A stretch of 11,096 nucleotides of DNA from an uncultured Oscillospiraceae bacterium (GTDB taxonomy: Bacteria > Bacillota > Clostridia > Oscillospirales > Oscillospiraceae): contig CAAFPE010000109.1 in the NCBI GenBank assembly GCA_900764755.1, positions 1-11,096 on the forward strand, read 5' to 3'. Positions 1 to 7,256 of this stretch are shown here, one piece after another. Each line of letters begins with the position of its first letter. The stretch's first letter is position 1. The position numbers and the translations under genes were made by a program. Under the pieces are notes generated by a model that saw only the letters and a list, made by a program, of their open reading frames with translations, was not told where the DNA came from and searched no databases.

Positions 1-181
1 CCGGTCCACCCCCGGGCCCCCCCAGGCCTCCGGCGCGGCATTTTTGTGATTTTAACCCGATTAGGCTTCCATTCTTCTGTTCTTCTGCCGCTCTTTTTCT
101 GTCCTTTCCGCTCCCGATCTGTGTTTACCTCCGACATAGCTGGTTTTTTCTTATCCATTTCAAAAACGGTCCGGAATTGGA
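1..181. other. Upstream region with no supported gene
   Basis: The first 40 bases are very C/G-rich, and the following stretch is pyrimidine-rich. One forward frame (2-49) stays open to a TGA at 47-49 and could be the last residues of a gene entering from the left, but it is too short to support. I see no clear terminator, tRNA or open gene on either strand here. Confidence 0.4.
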
Positions 182-209
182 TTGACTTTTTCTCACTTTA
201 CGCTATACT
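182..209 (+). promoter_or_regulatory. Sigma-A-type promoter of the phosphoketolase gene
   Basis: A -35 box TTGACT (182-187) and a -10 box TATACT (204-209) are separated by 16 bp. They lie about 40 bp upstream of the phosphoketolase start. The ribosome binding site AAGGAGG at 236-242 is close to ideal and fixes the ATG at 252. Together they suggest high expression. No operator was recognised. Confidence 0.75.
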
Positions 210-251
210 TAATTCATCGCAGATTCATATTTACCAAGGAGGTATCACCCC

Positions 252-2687
252 ATGCCCAAAGCCACCGAACCCGTCAAGCCCTCCCCCAAGGCGCCGGCCC
301 GAATGTCCAAAAAGGACCCCTTGACCCGGGAGCAGGTCAAAACCATTGACGCCTATTGGCGTGCCGCCAACTATCTGTCCGCCTGCCAGCTCTATCTGCT
401 GGACAATCCCCTGCTGCGGGAGCCACTGAAGGAGGAGCATCTGAAGCGCACCATCGTGGGGCATTGGGGCACCTGCCCGGGCCAAAACTTTATCTATACC
501 CATCTCAACCGGGCCATCGTCAAATATGATCTGGACATGATCTATCTCTCCGGCCCCGGACACGGAGGAAACGCCGTGGTGGCCCAGGACTATTTGGACG
601 GCTCGTACAGCGAGGTCTACCCCAACATCAGCCAGGATGCCGCCGGCATGAAGCGGCTGTTCCGGCAGTTCTCCTTCCCCGGCGGGATCCCCAGCCAGAC
701 CGCCCCCAACACCCCCGGCTCCATCAACGAGGGGGGCGAGCTTGGCTACTCCCTGGCCCACGCCTTCGGGGCGGTCATGGACAATCCCGGCCTCATCGCC
801 GCCTGCGTGGTGGGGGACGGCGAGGCGGAAACCGCCCCTCTGGCCGCTGCCTGGCACTCCAACAAGTTCCTCAACCCCATCACGGACGGTGCAGTGCTTC
901 CCATTCTCCACCTCAATGGCTTCAAACTCTCCAACCCCACCCTGTTCTCCCGCATCTCCCACGAGGAGACCGAGATGTTCTTCAAGGGCTGCGGCTGGGA
1001 GCCCCGCTTCGTGGAGGGGAACGAGCCCCAGCAGATGCACCAGAAGATGGCCGCCGCCCTGGACTGGGCGGTGCGGGAGATCCAGCGGATCCAGGAGTAC
1101 GCCCGCACCTCCGGCGATGCCGCCCGGCCCCGCTGGCCCATGATCGTGTTCCGCTCCCCTAAGGGCTGGACCGGTCCCAAGGAGGTGGACGGACAGCCGG
1201 TGGAGGGCAGCTGGCGCTCCCACCAGATCCCCATTCCCGTTCACGATGGCAAGCCCGGCCGTATCCAGGAGCTGGAGCGCTGGCTGCGCAGCTACCGTCC
1301 GGAGGAGCTGTTTGATGAAAACGGGACCCTGATCCCTGCCCTGCGTGAGTTGGCTCCCAAGGGGGAGCGGCGCATGGGGGCCAATCCCCACGCCAACGGC
1401 GGGCTGCTGCTCCGGGATCTGCGTACCCCCGACTTCCGGGAGTACCAGGTGGAGGTACCCCAGCCCGGCGCGGTGGAAGCCCAGGATACCGGTGTGCTGG
1501 GGAATTATGTGCGGGACCTCATCACGCTCAACCGGGAATCCCGGAATTTCCGGGTCTTTGGCCCGGACGAGACCGCCTCCAACGCCCTCTCCGCCGTGTT
1601 TGAGGCCAGCGGCCGGCGCTGGATGGACCCCATTGATCCCGTCCGGGACGCGGATCTGGATCCGGATGGCCGGGTGATGGACGCCATGCTGTCCGAGCAT
1701 ATGTGCCAGGGCTGGCTGGAGGGCTACCTCCTCACTGGACGTCACGGGCTGTTCAACAGTTATGAGGCCTTCATCCGCATCGTGGACTCCATGGTCTCCC
1801 AGCACGCCAAGTGGCTGAAGGTCTGCCGACAGCTGCCCTGGCGGCAGAAAATCGCCTCCCTCAACTACATCCTCTCCTCCAACGTCTGGCAGCAGGACCA
1901 CAACGGCTTCACCCATCAGGACCCCGGCTTTCTGGATCATGTGGCCAATAAAAAAGCAGATGTGGTGCGGCTCTACCTGCCCCCGGACGCCAACTGCCTC
2001 CTCAGCTGCTTTGACCACTGCGTCAAGAGCCGGAACTATATCAATGTCCTGGTGACCTCCAAGCACCCCCGCCCCCAGTGGCTCACCATGGACCAGGCAG
2101 TGAAGCACTGCACTCAGGGCATCGGCATCTGGCAGTGGGCCTCCAACGACCGGGGCGTGGAGCCTGATGTGGTCATGGCCTGCTGCGGCGATACTCCCAC
2201 TCTGGAGACTCTGGCCGCCGTCACCATCCTCCACCACCACCTTCCGGAACTGAAGATCCGTGTGGTCAATGTGGTGGACCTGATGAAGCTCCAGCCCCAC
2301 GGGGAGCATCCCCATGGCTTGACCGACGAGGACTATGACTCTCTGTTCACCAAGGACAAGCCTATCATCTTCGCCTTCCACGGTTATCCCACCCTGGTCC
2401 ATGAGTTGACCTACCGCCGGCACAACAAAAATCTCCACGTCCGGGGGTATAAGGAGGAGGGGACCATCACCACCCCCTTCGATATGCGGGTACAGAACAA
2501 CATCGACCGCTTCGATCTGGTCATCGACACGGTCAAGCGACTGCCCCAGCTGGGCAACACCGCCTCCTACCTCATCCAGGAGATGCAGGACAAGCTGGTG
2601 GAGCACCACCAGTATATCACCACCCACGGCCAGGACCTGCCAGAGGTCCGGAACTGGACCTGGAACGAGGGACGCGGAAACGATTGA
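252..2687 (+). CDS. xfp: Xylulose-5-phosphate/fructose-6-phosphate phosphoketolase
   Basis: This thiamine-diphosphate-dependent cytosolic enzyme cleaves xylulose 5-phosphate (and often fructose 6-phosphate) with phosphate to give acetyl phosphate plus an aldose phosphate. It links pentose use to acetate and ATP formation. At 811 aa it has the usual family length. Visible landmarks are GHWG (H71), GPGHGG (H104), EGGELGY (160-166), the cofactor motif GDGEAET (188-194), HLNGFKL (220-226), WRSHQ (H324), FGPDETASN (436-444), SEH...LLTGRHG (E482), QDHNGFTHQDPG (N551, H555) and YLPPDAN (575-581). Most residues known as catalytic in bifidobacterial and lactobacillal enzymes are present. Three positions differ from the form I remember: Q149 where histidine is usual, N159 (SINEGG rather than SIHEGG) and A195 (ETAP rather than ETGP). 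The start is fixed by AAGGAGG nine bases upstream. It appears monocistronic, with a new promoter just after its stop. Confidence 0.97.
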   Translation: MPKATEPVKPSPKAPARMSKKDPLTREQVKTIDAYWRAANYLSACQLYLLDNPLLREPLKEEHLKRTIVGHWGTCPGQNFIYTHLNRAIVKYDLDMIYLSGPGHGGNAVVAQDYLDGSYSEVYPNISQDAAGMKRLFRQFSFPGGIPSQTAPNTPGSINEGGELGYSLAHAFGAVMDNPGLIAACVVGDGEAETAPLAAAWHSNKFLNPITDGAVLPILHLNGFKLSNPTLFSRISHEETEMFFKGCGWEPRFVEGNEPQQMHQKMAAALDWAVREIQRIQEYARTSGDAARPRWPMIVFRSPKGWTGPKEVDGQPVEGSWRSHQIPIPVHDGKPGRIQELERWLRSYRPEELFDENGTLIPALRELAPKGERRMGANPHANGGLLLRDLRTPDFREYQVEVPQPGAVEAQDTGVLGNYVRDLITLNRESRNFRVFGPDETASNALSAVFEASGRRWMDPIDPVRDADLDPDGRVMDAMLSEHMCQGWLEGYLLTGRHGLFNSYEAFIRIVDSMVSQHAKWLKVCRQLPWRQKIASLNYILSSNVWQQDHNGFTHQDPGFLDHVANKKADVVRLYLPPDANCLLSCFDHCVKSRNYINVLVTSKHPRPQWLTMDQAVKHCTQGIGIWQWASNDRGVEPDVVMACCGDTPTLETLAAVTILHHHLPELKIRVVNVVDLMKLQPHGEHPHGLTDEDYDSLFTKDKPIIFAFHGYPTLVHELTYRRHNKNLHVRGYKEEGTITTPFDMRVQNNIDRFDLVIDTVKRLPQLGNTASYLIQEMQDKLVEHHQYITTHGQDLPEVRNWTWNEGRGND

Positions 2688-2695
2688 GTCTCCCC

Positions 2696-2724
2696 TTGAC
2701 CGCACCCCGATCCTGTGGTATCTT
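2696..2724 (+). promoter_or_regulatory. Promoter of the ECF S-component/kinase operon
   Basis: TTGACC (2696-2701) and TATCTT (2719-2724) are separated by 17 bp. The -10 box is preceded by TGG, an extended -10 (TGN). The promoter begins eight bases after the phosphoketolase stop codon. Transcription would start near 2731, leaving a leader of roughly 135 nt before the GTG at 2866. Confidence 0.55.
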
Positions 2725-2730
2725 AATGGT

Positions 2731-2834
2731 AACCGTCGGCTGAAGCCGGCACTCCGTTTCCTTTCATCATGCAGCCAATACCGCGAAGGTATGTTCCGCC
2801 CAGCAGGGCGTGCCGCCTTTGCGGTATTTTTATG
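2731..2834 (+). promoter_or_regulatory. Structured 5' leader with terminator-like hairpin (possible attenuator or riboswitch)
   Basis: Two structures are visible. The first is a 6-bp stem, GTCGGC/GCCGGC, closing the loop TGAA (2735-2750). The second is a 13-bp stem pairing 2777-2789 with 2816-2828, with one G-U pair, that encloses a smaller CGCCC/GGGCG hairpin and is followed by TTTTTAT. The second hairpin reads like an intrinsic terminator. Only about 35 nt separate it from the GTG start, and they hold a ribosome binding site but no promoter, so operon transcription has to pass through it. I do not recognise a known riboswitch consensus (TPP, FMN, THF, preQ1). It may alternatively be just the phosphoketolase terminator. 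Confidence 0.5.
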
Positions 2835-2865
2835 TCATTATGTCAATCAAAAGGAGAGATCATTT

Positions 2866-3411
2866 GTGACCCGAATCAATCGTTCCGTTCAAAATCTGGT
2901 GATAGCTGCTCTAATGCTGGCCCTGGCCTACGTTCTGCCCTTTTTCACCGGAAATATCCCTCAGATCGGTTCCATGCTGCTGCCCATGCACCTGCCCACC
3001 CTCCTGTGCGGCTTCCTCTGCGGCGGCCCCTGGGGGGCGGCGGTGGGCTTTCTGGCCCCGCTGATGCGCTCCGCCATTCTGGGGATGCCCCCTCCCTTTC
3101 CCACCGCTGCGGCTATGGCCGTGGAGATGGCCGTCTACGGACTGGTCTCCGGGCTGCTCTATGCCCGCCTCCCCAAAAACCTGAGCGGGATCTATACCGC
3201 CCTGATCTCCGCTATGGCCGCCGGCCGCCTGGCCTGGGGCGCGGTCATGGTCCTCCTGACCATGGGCAGTGGGAGTGCCTTCACGCTGGCGGCCTTCTGG
3301 GCCGGCGCGGTGGCCAACGCCATCCCCGGCATCATCCTGCAGCTGGCGGCCGTCCCCGCCCTGGTGATGGCGGTCCAGCACGTCCGCCAGCCGGCCCCCC
3401 AGGAAGGCTGA
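2866..3411 (+). CDS. ECF transporter S component (vitamin or precursor uptake)
   Basis: This is a 181-aa integral membrane protein with about six hydrophobic segments (approximately 9-25, 36-52, 56-70, 82-101, 110-132 and 138-170) and short loops, as in substrate-binding S components of energy-coupling factor transporters. The segment MLLPMHLPTLLCGF (37-50), then a G-rich stretch, PLMRS (65-69) and GMPPPFPTAAAMAVEM (73-88), match a common clostridial S-component group. Such proteins bind a vitamin or precursor and borrow a shared T component and ATPases encoded elsewhere; none are in this window. The start is the GTG at 2866, preceded by AAAGGAGA; upstream in-frame codons have no ribosome binding site and overlap the leader hairpin. 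The next gene follows after 3 nt, so the two are translationally coupled. The substrate cannot be assigned from sequence; pantothenate, pyridoxine and thiamine precursors are all possible. Confidence 0.82.
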   Translation: MTRINRSVQNLVIAALMLALAYVLPFFTGNIPQIGSMLLPMHLPTLLCGFLCGGPWGAAVGFLAPLMRSAILGMPPPFPTAAAMAVEMAVYGLVSGLLYARLPKNLSGIYTALISAMAAGRLAWGAVMVLLTMGSGSAFTLAAFWAGAVANAIPGIILQLAAVPALVMAVQHVRQPAPQEG

Positions 3412-3414
3412 CCC

Positions 3415-4503
3415 ATGGAACATCTGGCGAAGCTCCTGCAGGAGCACTTCCGTAACCACCCGGGCATGGAGCTCCGGGACGCCATCAAATTTCTCTACCA
3501 GAGCTCCATGGGGGGCGGTCACCTGATTGCCGATCCCCGCGGGGCTCTGGCCCGTCTGGAGGAGGAGTGGGACCGGACGGATGGCAACCCGGCGCTCCCA
3601 CCCACAGAGCCCCTTGGAGGCGGCCTGTGCCGCCTCTCCCTGGCCGCCTGTAAGGGGCTGGGGCTCGCTCCCTCCACTGTCCTCGCCCTGTTCCACCGGG
3701 GTGCGGAGGAGTACGTCCGGCAGCCAGAGCAGCTGGACCAGAGCCTGGAGCTTTTGTACCGTCTCCCCTTTCCCCCAGAGGAGATCGAGGCGGCCCTCCG
3801 GCAGTACCGCGCCGCCGGTCTGCCTATGGTGGGGCACAGTGCAGCTTACCGCCGTGCCTTCTCCCCCGCCTATCGGGTGGTCCTCCAGTCAGACGCGGCC
3901 TTGCTCCCCCTTCTGGCCGCCATCGACCGCAGCCGCCGGGCGCATCCCCGGACCCTGGCTGCCATTGACGGCCCCTGCGCTACCGGGAAATCCACCCTGG
4001 GCGCACGGCTGTCCCAGCTCTACGGCTGTCCCCTGTTCCATACAGATGACTTTTTTCTCCCTCCGGAACGTAAAACGCCGGAGCGCCTAGCCCAGCCGGG
4101 AGGAAATGTGGACTATGAGCGCTTTTTCGCCCAGGTTCTCTCCCCCCTCTCCCATGGAGAGCCGGTCCGCTATCAGCCCTACCGCTGTCATTCCGGAACT
4201 CTGGAGGCAGCCCGCACCATCCCTCCCGCCCCCCTGGCTGTGGTGGAGGGTGTCTACTCCCTGCGCCCGGAATTTCAGCCCCTGTATCAGGTCAAGTGCT
4301 TCCTCACCGCCCCCTGGCCGGTGCGGGAGGCCCGCCTGCTGGACCGGTGCGGCCTGGACGGGCTGGAGCGCTTCCGGACCCTCTGGATCCCGTTGGAGGA
4401 TCAGTATTTTCGGGCTTTTTCCATTGCCGACGCCTGTGATGTACACTTGGAGACCGGCTCAAGTCAGCCTGGTGCACTGTGCACTCCGCAGACTGAACCA
4501 TAA
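3415..4503 (+). CDS. Two-domain protein: unnamed N-terminal domain plus uridine-kinase-like P-loop kinase
   Basis: The protein has 362 aa. Residues 1-165 form a helical domain with the conserved-looking segments LRDAIKFLYQSSMGGGHLI (20-38) and VGHSAAYRRAFSPAYRVV (139-156). I recall similar stretches in clostridial proteins but know no function. Residues 180-345 are a P-loop kinase of the uridine kinase/phosphoribulokinase/pantothenate kinase group. They contain Walker A GPCATGKS (186-193), HTDDFF (209-214, acidic residues in the position of the catalytic base), VEGVYSL (277-283) and an arginine-bearing lid (304-321). The gene starts 3 nt after the S-component stop, with AGGAAGG just upstream. 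The coupling suggests that the kinase phosphorylates, and so traps, the imported compound; this is inference. The last residues (about 347-362) look unstructured and end just before a terminator. A nucleoside kinase role is the main alternative. Confidence 0.78.
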   Translation: MEHLAKLLQEHFRNHPGMELRDAIKFLYQSSMGGGHLIADPRGALARLEEEWDRTDGNPALPPTEPLGGGLCRLSLAACKGLGLAPSTVLALFHRGAEEYVRQPEQLDQSLELLYRLPFPPEEIEAALRQYRAAGLPMVGHSAAYRRAFSPAYRVVLQSDAALLPLLAAIDRSRRAHPRTLAAIDGPCATGKSTLGARLSQLYGCPLFHTDDFFLPPERKTPERLAQPGGNVDYERFFAQVLSPLSHGEPVRYQPYRCHSGTLEAARTIPPAPLAVVEGVYSLRPEFQPLYQVKCFLTAPWPVREARLLDRCGLDGLERFRTLWIPLEDQYFRAFSIADACDVHLETGSSQPGALCTPQTEP

Positions 4504-4546
4504 GTGTTCATTCAGAAACTGCTAAAAAACATAGACCACCTGCAAC

Positions 4547-4578
4547 AAAGCTGCTGAGAACATCCTCAGCAGCTTTTT
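4547..4578 (+). terminator. Intrinsic terminator of the ECF/kinase operon
   Basis: A perfect 12-bp stem (AAAGCTGCTGAG at 4547-4558, its complement at 4565-4576) closes a six-base loop and runs into TTTTT. It lies 44 bases after the kinase stop codon. Confidence 0.92.
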
Positions 4579-4629
4579 CTCCGGCCCACTTTAGATCCGC
4601 ACCCTTTTTACAGCCCGCTCCAGCCATAC

Positions 4630-5313
4630 ATGACCCCCGCAGAATTCCATGAGCAGGTTCGGGCTCTCTACTCCCTCCCTGGAGAAAAAAGTGGGGTCGA
4701 AGAAGCGCTGACCCTTGGGCCGGAGCAGATCCTAAGCCAAATCCTGTTCATGGGGGACATCGCTCAAATCGTGCGGGATGCCGGAAGCAGCATGACCATC
4801 GGTGGGACCTGGAACAGTTCATTTCTGCTCTATCTGCTGGGCGTGACTGAATCCGATCCACTCCCGGCAGATCTGGATGCTGGAGGATTTGATCTCTGTC
4901 TGGTCTCCCTGTTTGGCACAGGAAAGCCGCTCCTCTCCGCAGACATCCGTGTTTCTCCAGAGCTGATTCCAATATTGGAGAAAGGCTGTATGCAGCGCTA
5001 TGGAAGGAATTTGCTGGAATTAAGGCCCATGGCCCGAATGTCCAGTTCTGAGGAGCATACCATGGCCGTGATCCATGGATATTTTGAGGAAATGTGTCAG
5101 AGGGAAGATGCAGACGCCCTGCGTCAGAACGGTCTGTTCTATTATATGGTGAGCCGTTACAGCAATCGGACACTGCAAAGTCCTTCCTTGCATTGGGTCT
5201 ATCTGCTCCCTAGGCGTCCTCCAGCGTCGGCTCTTCCGGCTGAACAAAGGCGGGGAGCTGATCTGCCACCGCCCGGCAGCGAACGCCCTGCGCGGTGTTC
5301 ACCCGGGCGGTGA
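4630..5313 (+). pseudogene. Degenerate DNA polymerase III alpha (PolC/DnaE palm)-like remnant
   Basis: The open frame has 227 codons, but only the first 193 or so look like protein. Segments line up with the PolC palm region as I remember it. GGTWNSSFLLYLLGVTESDPLP (58-79) matches the GSRGS...ITEVNPLP block. LLSADIRVS (101-109) matches the PDIDLNFSG catalytic block but keeps only one of its two aspartates (D105). NRTLQSPSLHWVYLLP (179-194) matches RTTGQHPGGIIVVP. The glycine/arginine nucleotide-binding motif and one metal-binding aspartate are therefore missing, so polymerase activity is unlikely. No ribosome binding site precedes the ATG at 4630 and no promoter is evident after the terminator at 4578. 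Beyond about 5208 the frame runs antisense through the neighbouring ABC gene and becomes R/P-rich. It may be a both-ends-truncated remnant, or an uncharacterised PolC-derived family with a fused 3' end. Confidence 0.5.
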
Positions 5314-6037
5314 TGTGGAGTCCATTTTCCTGATTGGCCTCCTGCTCATAAAATACACCCACATGGCCGGATGCAGACCGGATCAGCTGTTCCGGGGTGC
5401 CTGTAAACAGGATCTGCCCGCGGTTGATCACCACCAGTTGATCGCATACGGACTGCACATCTTCAATGATGTGGGTGGAGAGGAGCGCCAGCCGGTTCTG
5501 GGCCGCGTGGGAGAACAGATTTCGGAAGTGGATGCGCTCCTCCGGGTCCAGTCCTACGGTGGGCTCATCGAAGATCAGGAAGGGCGGGTCCCCCAAAATC
5601 GCCTGAGCGATGCCCACCCGCTGACGCTGGCCGCCGGAGAGCGTGCGGATTCTGGCCCGGGCCTTTTCTTCCAGATTGACCTCCTGGATTGCTTTCTGAA
5701 TGGCTGCTTTGGAATCTTTGATTCCTTTCAGCGCCGCCATATAGTCCAGAAATTGTGTGACCGTCAACTCGTCAAACAGGCCGAAGTCCTGGGGCAGATA
5801 CCCCAACCGGGCTTTCAGAAGCTGTTCTGTTCTGGCAAGGGGCTGTCCATCCACCAGAATGTTTCCTCTGGTAGGCAGAAGCGCTGCCACCAGCAGCTTC
5901 ATCAGCGTGGATTTTCCGGCCCCGTTGGGGCCCAGAAGTCCAATGAGACTGGGCGCCTTGAGTTCCAGAGCCAGGTCCTTTAGTGCCTGCTTCCCGCTGG
6001 GATAGGTCATACTGAGATGTTCGATGCGAATTTCCAT
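5210..6037 (-). CDS. ABC transporter ATP-binding protein, ABC-2 type, C-terminally clipped
   Basis: This 275-aa nucleotide-binding subunit would energise an export-type (ABC-2) permease. It shows Walker A GPNGAGKST (36-44), Q-loop Q83 (GYLPQDFG), signature LSGGQRQR (133-140), Walker B FLIFDEP (153-159, catalytic E158) and H-loop STHIIED (H189), followed by an accessory domain ending EEPTLEDA. The start at 6037 is preceded by AAAGGAA; an upstream extension to 6085 reads through the ribosome binding site and is less likely. Close relatives, as I recall them, continue after PTLEDA with an aromatic-rich tail of about ten residues and are followed by the permease gene. Here the stop comes at once and the next sequence belongs to a convergent remnant, so the 3' end and the permease were probably deleted. 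The ATPase core is intact, but function without a partner is doubtful. Confidence 0.93.
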   Translation of the reverse strand: MEIRIEHLSMTYPSGKQALKDLALELKAPSLIGLLGPNGAGKSTLMKLLVAALLPTRGNILVDGQPLARTEQLLKARLGYLPQDFGLFDELTVTQFLDYMAALKGIKDSKAAIQKAIQEVNLEEKARARIRTLSGGQRQRVGIAQAILGDPPFLIFDEPTVGLDPEERIHFRNLFSHAAQNRLALLSTHIIEDVQSVCDQLVVINRGQILFTGTPEQLIRSASGHVGVFYEQEANQENGLHITARVNTAQGVRCRAVADQLPAFVQPEEPTLEDA

Positions 6038-6215
6038 CGTGCCTTGTTCCTTTCTGCATGGGATGGTCCAAGGATACCAGGGCAATGTGGAGTGAACATG
6101 GAGGAAATGTGTGGTTTGTGTGGAGAGGATGCGTGTTGTTCCGGCTGCTCTGATTTCCGTCTATTCAGTAAACAATGGATTTTTCCTGTGATCGTTCAAA
6201 CTCTGCAAAAAACAG

Positions 6216-6244
6216 GTGACGAAAAACAGCCCGGATGCTATAAT
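6216..6244 (+). promoter_or_regulatory. Extended -10 promoter of the four-gene membrane cassette
   Basis: A consensus TATAAT (6239-6244) is preceded by TGC, an extended -10, and sits 17 bp after GTGACG (6216-6221), a -35 box with four of six matches. The first gene of the cassette starts 30 bases downstream. The 170 bases between this promoter and the divergent ABC gene hold no supported gene. Confidence 0.75.
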
Positions 6245-6273
6245 CTGTCCATATACCGGAAGGAGTGCATGAG

Positions 6274-6648
6274 ATGCGTAGGGAATGGAGGCAGTTATTC
6301 CTAGTCGTAAGCTGTCTGCTGATTGGATGCCTGCTGGGATATTTTGTATCGGTGACCCAAGCCAGAGAACAGGATGACCCGTCTTATCTTGCATACTTCG
6401 AAGAACACGACCTGCCAGTTCCGCAACCGGCGGAGCCTTTGAACAATATCATTGGTACAGGTCTGCTCCTGGCCGGCATCCCCACGGGGTTGATGCTCTT
6501 TCAGCGTATCGCAGACAAGTGGGGGCTTTATGCGGGACGAAAGTTCCTGATTGGAATTATCACATTTCCCGTATACACTCTGTTTGGTGTGCTTGGGGCT
6601 GCACCCTTCCTCCTTTATCAGGTGATCCGATTGGTTCTGAGGAAGTGA
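6274..6648 (+). CDS. Small membrane protein, cassette gene 1, function unknown
   Basis: The product is a 124-aa protein with hydrophobic segments at about 8-26, 57-77 and 90-121, and a short acidic, proline-containing stretch (31-56) between the first two that probably lies outside the membrane. I do not recognise a named family. The C-terminal part (IPTGLMLFQRIADKWG, then a long hydrophobic hairpin) resembles short uncharacterised membrane proteins of Clostridia. The ATG at 6274 is chosen because GGAAGGAG (6258-6265) is correctly spaced; an in-frame GTG at 6265 overlaps that site. It is the first gene after the promoter at 6216-6244 and lies 44 bases upstream of the next gene, so it is probably in the same transcript. 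Confidence 0.75.
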   Translation: MRREWRQLFLVVSCLLIGCLLGYFVSVTQAREQDDPSYLAYFEEHDLPVPQPAEPLNNIIGTGLLLAGIPTGLMLFQRIADKWGLYAGRKFLIGIITFPVYTLFGVLGAAPFLLYQVIRLVLRK

Positions 6649-6692
6649 ACGTTTCGCAGCTTTGATTTTCCTGTATCGGAGAAAGGAGACAC

Positions 6693-7244
6693 ATGAAGTT
6701 TTTTTGCATATATGTTTGCATTGCCGCCCTTGCGGCACTGTGGTCGCATCAAACAAAGCGGGAGCACACGAAATCTCTGCATAAATTCACCTGCCGCACT
6801 GTGAAGGATATCGCCTATCTGGGGATGATCGCCGCCATCGGATTTCCTCTGTTTTTGCTTGCGGTCCTGCTGTTTTATCCAAACGTTGAACATTTGGAGC
6901 ACATCTCCATATTTGATCCATTGGCCAGACTGGAAGTGATCGGCACAGGCAGCTGGCGGTATCTCTTCCTGCTCTGCCTCCTGGCCGGTGTGCCCCTGAT
7001 GCTGGCGCCCACAAAGGGGGTATGGGATGTTACGGTGTCGGGGGATGATATCACGATTCGGAAATGCTTCCTGCTGAAAAAGCACTGGACTTTCCCTGAA
7101 CTGGAATGGGCAAAACGGACGCGGGGCGGATTGAAATGCTATGCCAGAGGCAGGAAGCGGATGGCCTTCTTTGTCGACGCCATGACCGACCACTTTTCCA
7201 ACTTTGAAGCGCGCTTACAAGAAGAACATATCCCCATCCGTTAA
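6693..7244 (+). CDS. Membrane protein with C-terminal PH-like segment, cassette gene 2
   Basis: The product has 183 aa. It has an N-terminal hydrophobic segment (2-18), a basic stretch, two further membrane segments (about 42-62 and 89-107), and then a beta-rich cytosolic-looking domain (111-177) ending in a helix (DAMTDHFSNFEARLQEE). The domain pattern (DDITIRK...HWTFPELEWAKRTRGGLKCYARGRKRMAFFVD) fits bacterial PH-like folds that follow membrane anchors, and it resembles residues 358-420 of the large protein encoded at 7659. No enzymatic motif is visible. The ATG at 6693 has GAAAGGAG at a good distance. The stop codon TAA at 7242-7244 overlaps the ribosome binding site of the next gene, which supports an operon. 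Function unknown. Confidence 0.78.
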   Translation: MKFFCIYVCIAALAALWSHQTKREHTKSLHKFTCRTVKDIAYLGMIAAIGFPLFLLAVLLFYPNVEHLEHISIFDPLARLEVIGTGSWRYLFLLCLLAGVPLMLAPTKGVWDVTVSGDDITIRKCFLLKKHWTFPELEWAKRTRGGLKCYARGRKRMAFFVDAMTDHFSNFEARLQEEHIPIR

Positions 7245-7256
7245 AGGAGCGTTGAG

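Noticed and set aside
231..2705. 824-codon open frame on the minus strand opposite the phosphoketolase
   Set aside because: It mirrors the GC-rich codon pattern of the phosphoketolase gene, has no recognisable domains and is V/G/H-rich. The plus-strand enzyme explains the region fully.
2731..2830. TPP or THF riboswitch in the ECF operon leader
   Set aside because: The characteristic CUGAGA/GAUAAU-type TPP core and the THF consensus as I remember it are absent, so no class is assigned.
2911..3837. 308-codon minus-strand frame across the S component and kinase
   Set aside because: It spans two coupled real genes on the other strand and has a composition typical of GC-rich antisense frames.
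5315..5983. 222-codon plus-strand frame opposite the ABC ATPase
   Set aside because: It is antisense to clear Walker A, signature and Walker B motifs and has no similarity to anything I know.
6098..6304. Cysteine-rich 68-codon frame (CGLCGEDACCSGC near its start)
   Set aside because: The cysteine spacing is tempting, but the frame runs through the extended -10 promoter and into the first cassette gene, and the later part looks random.
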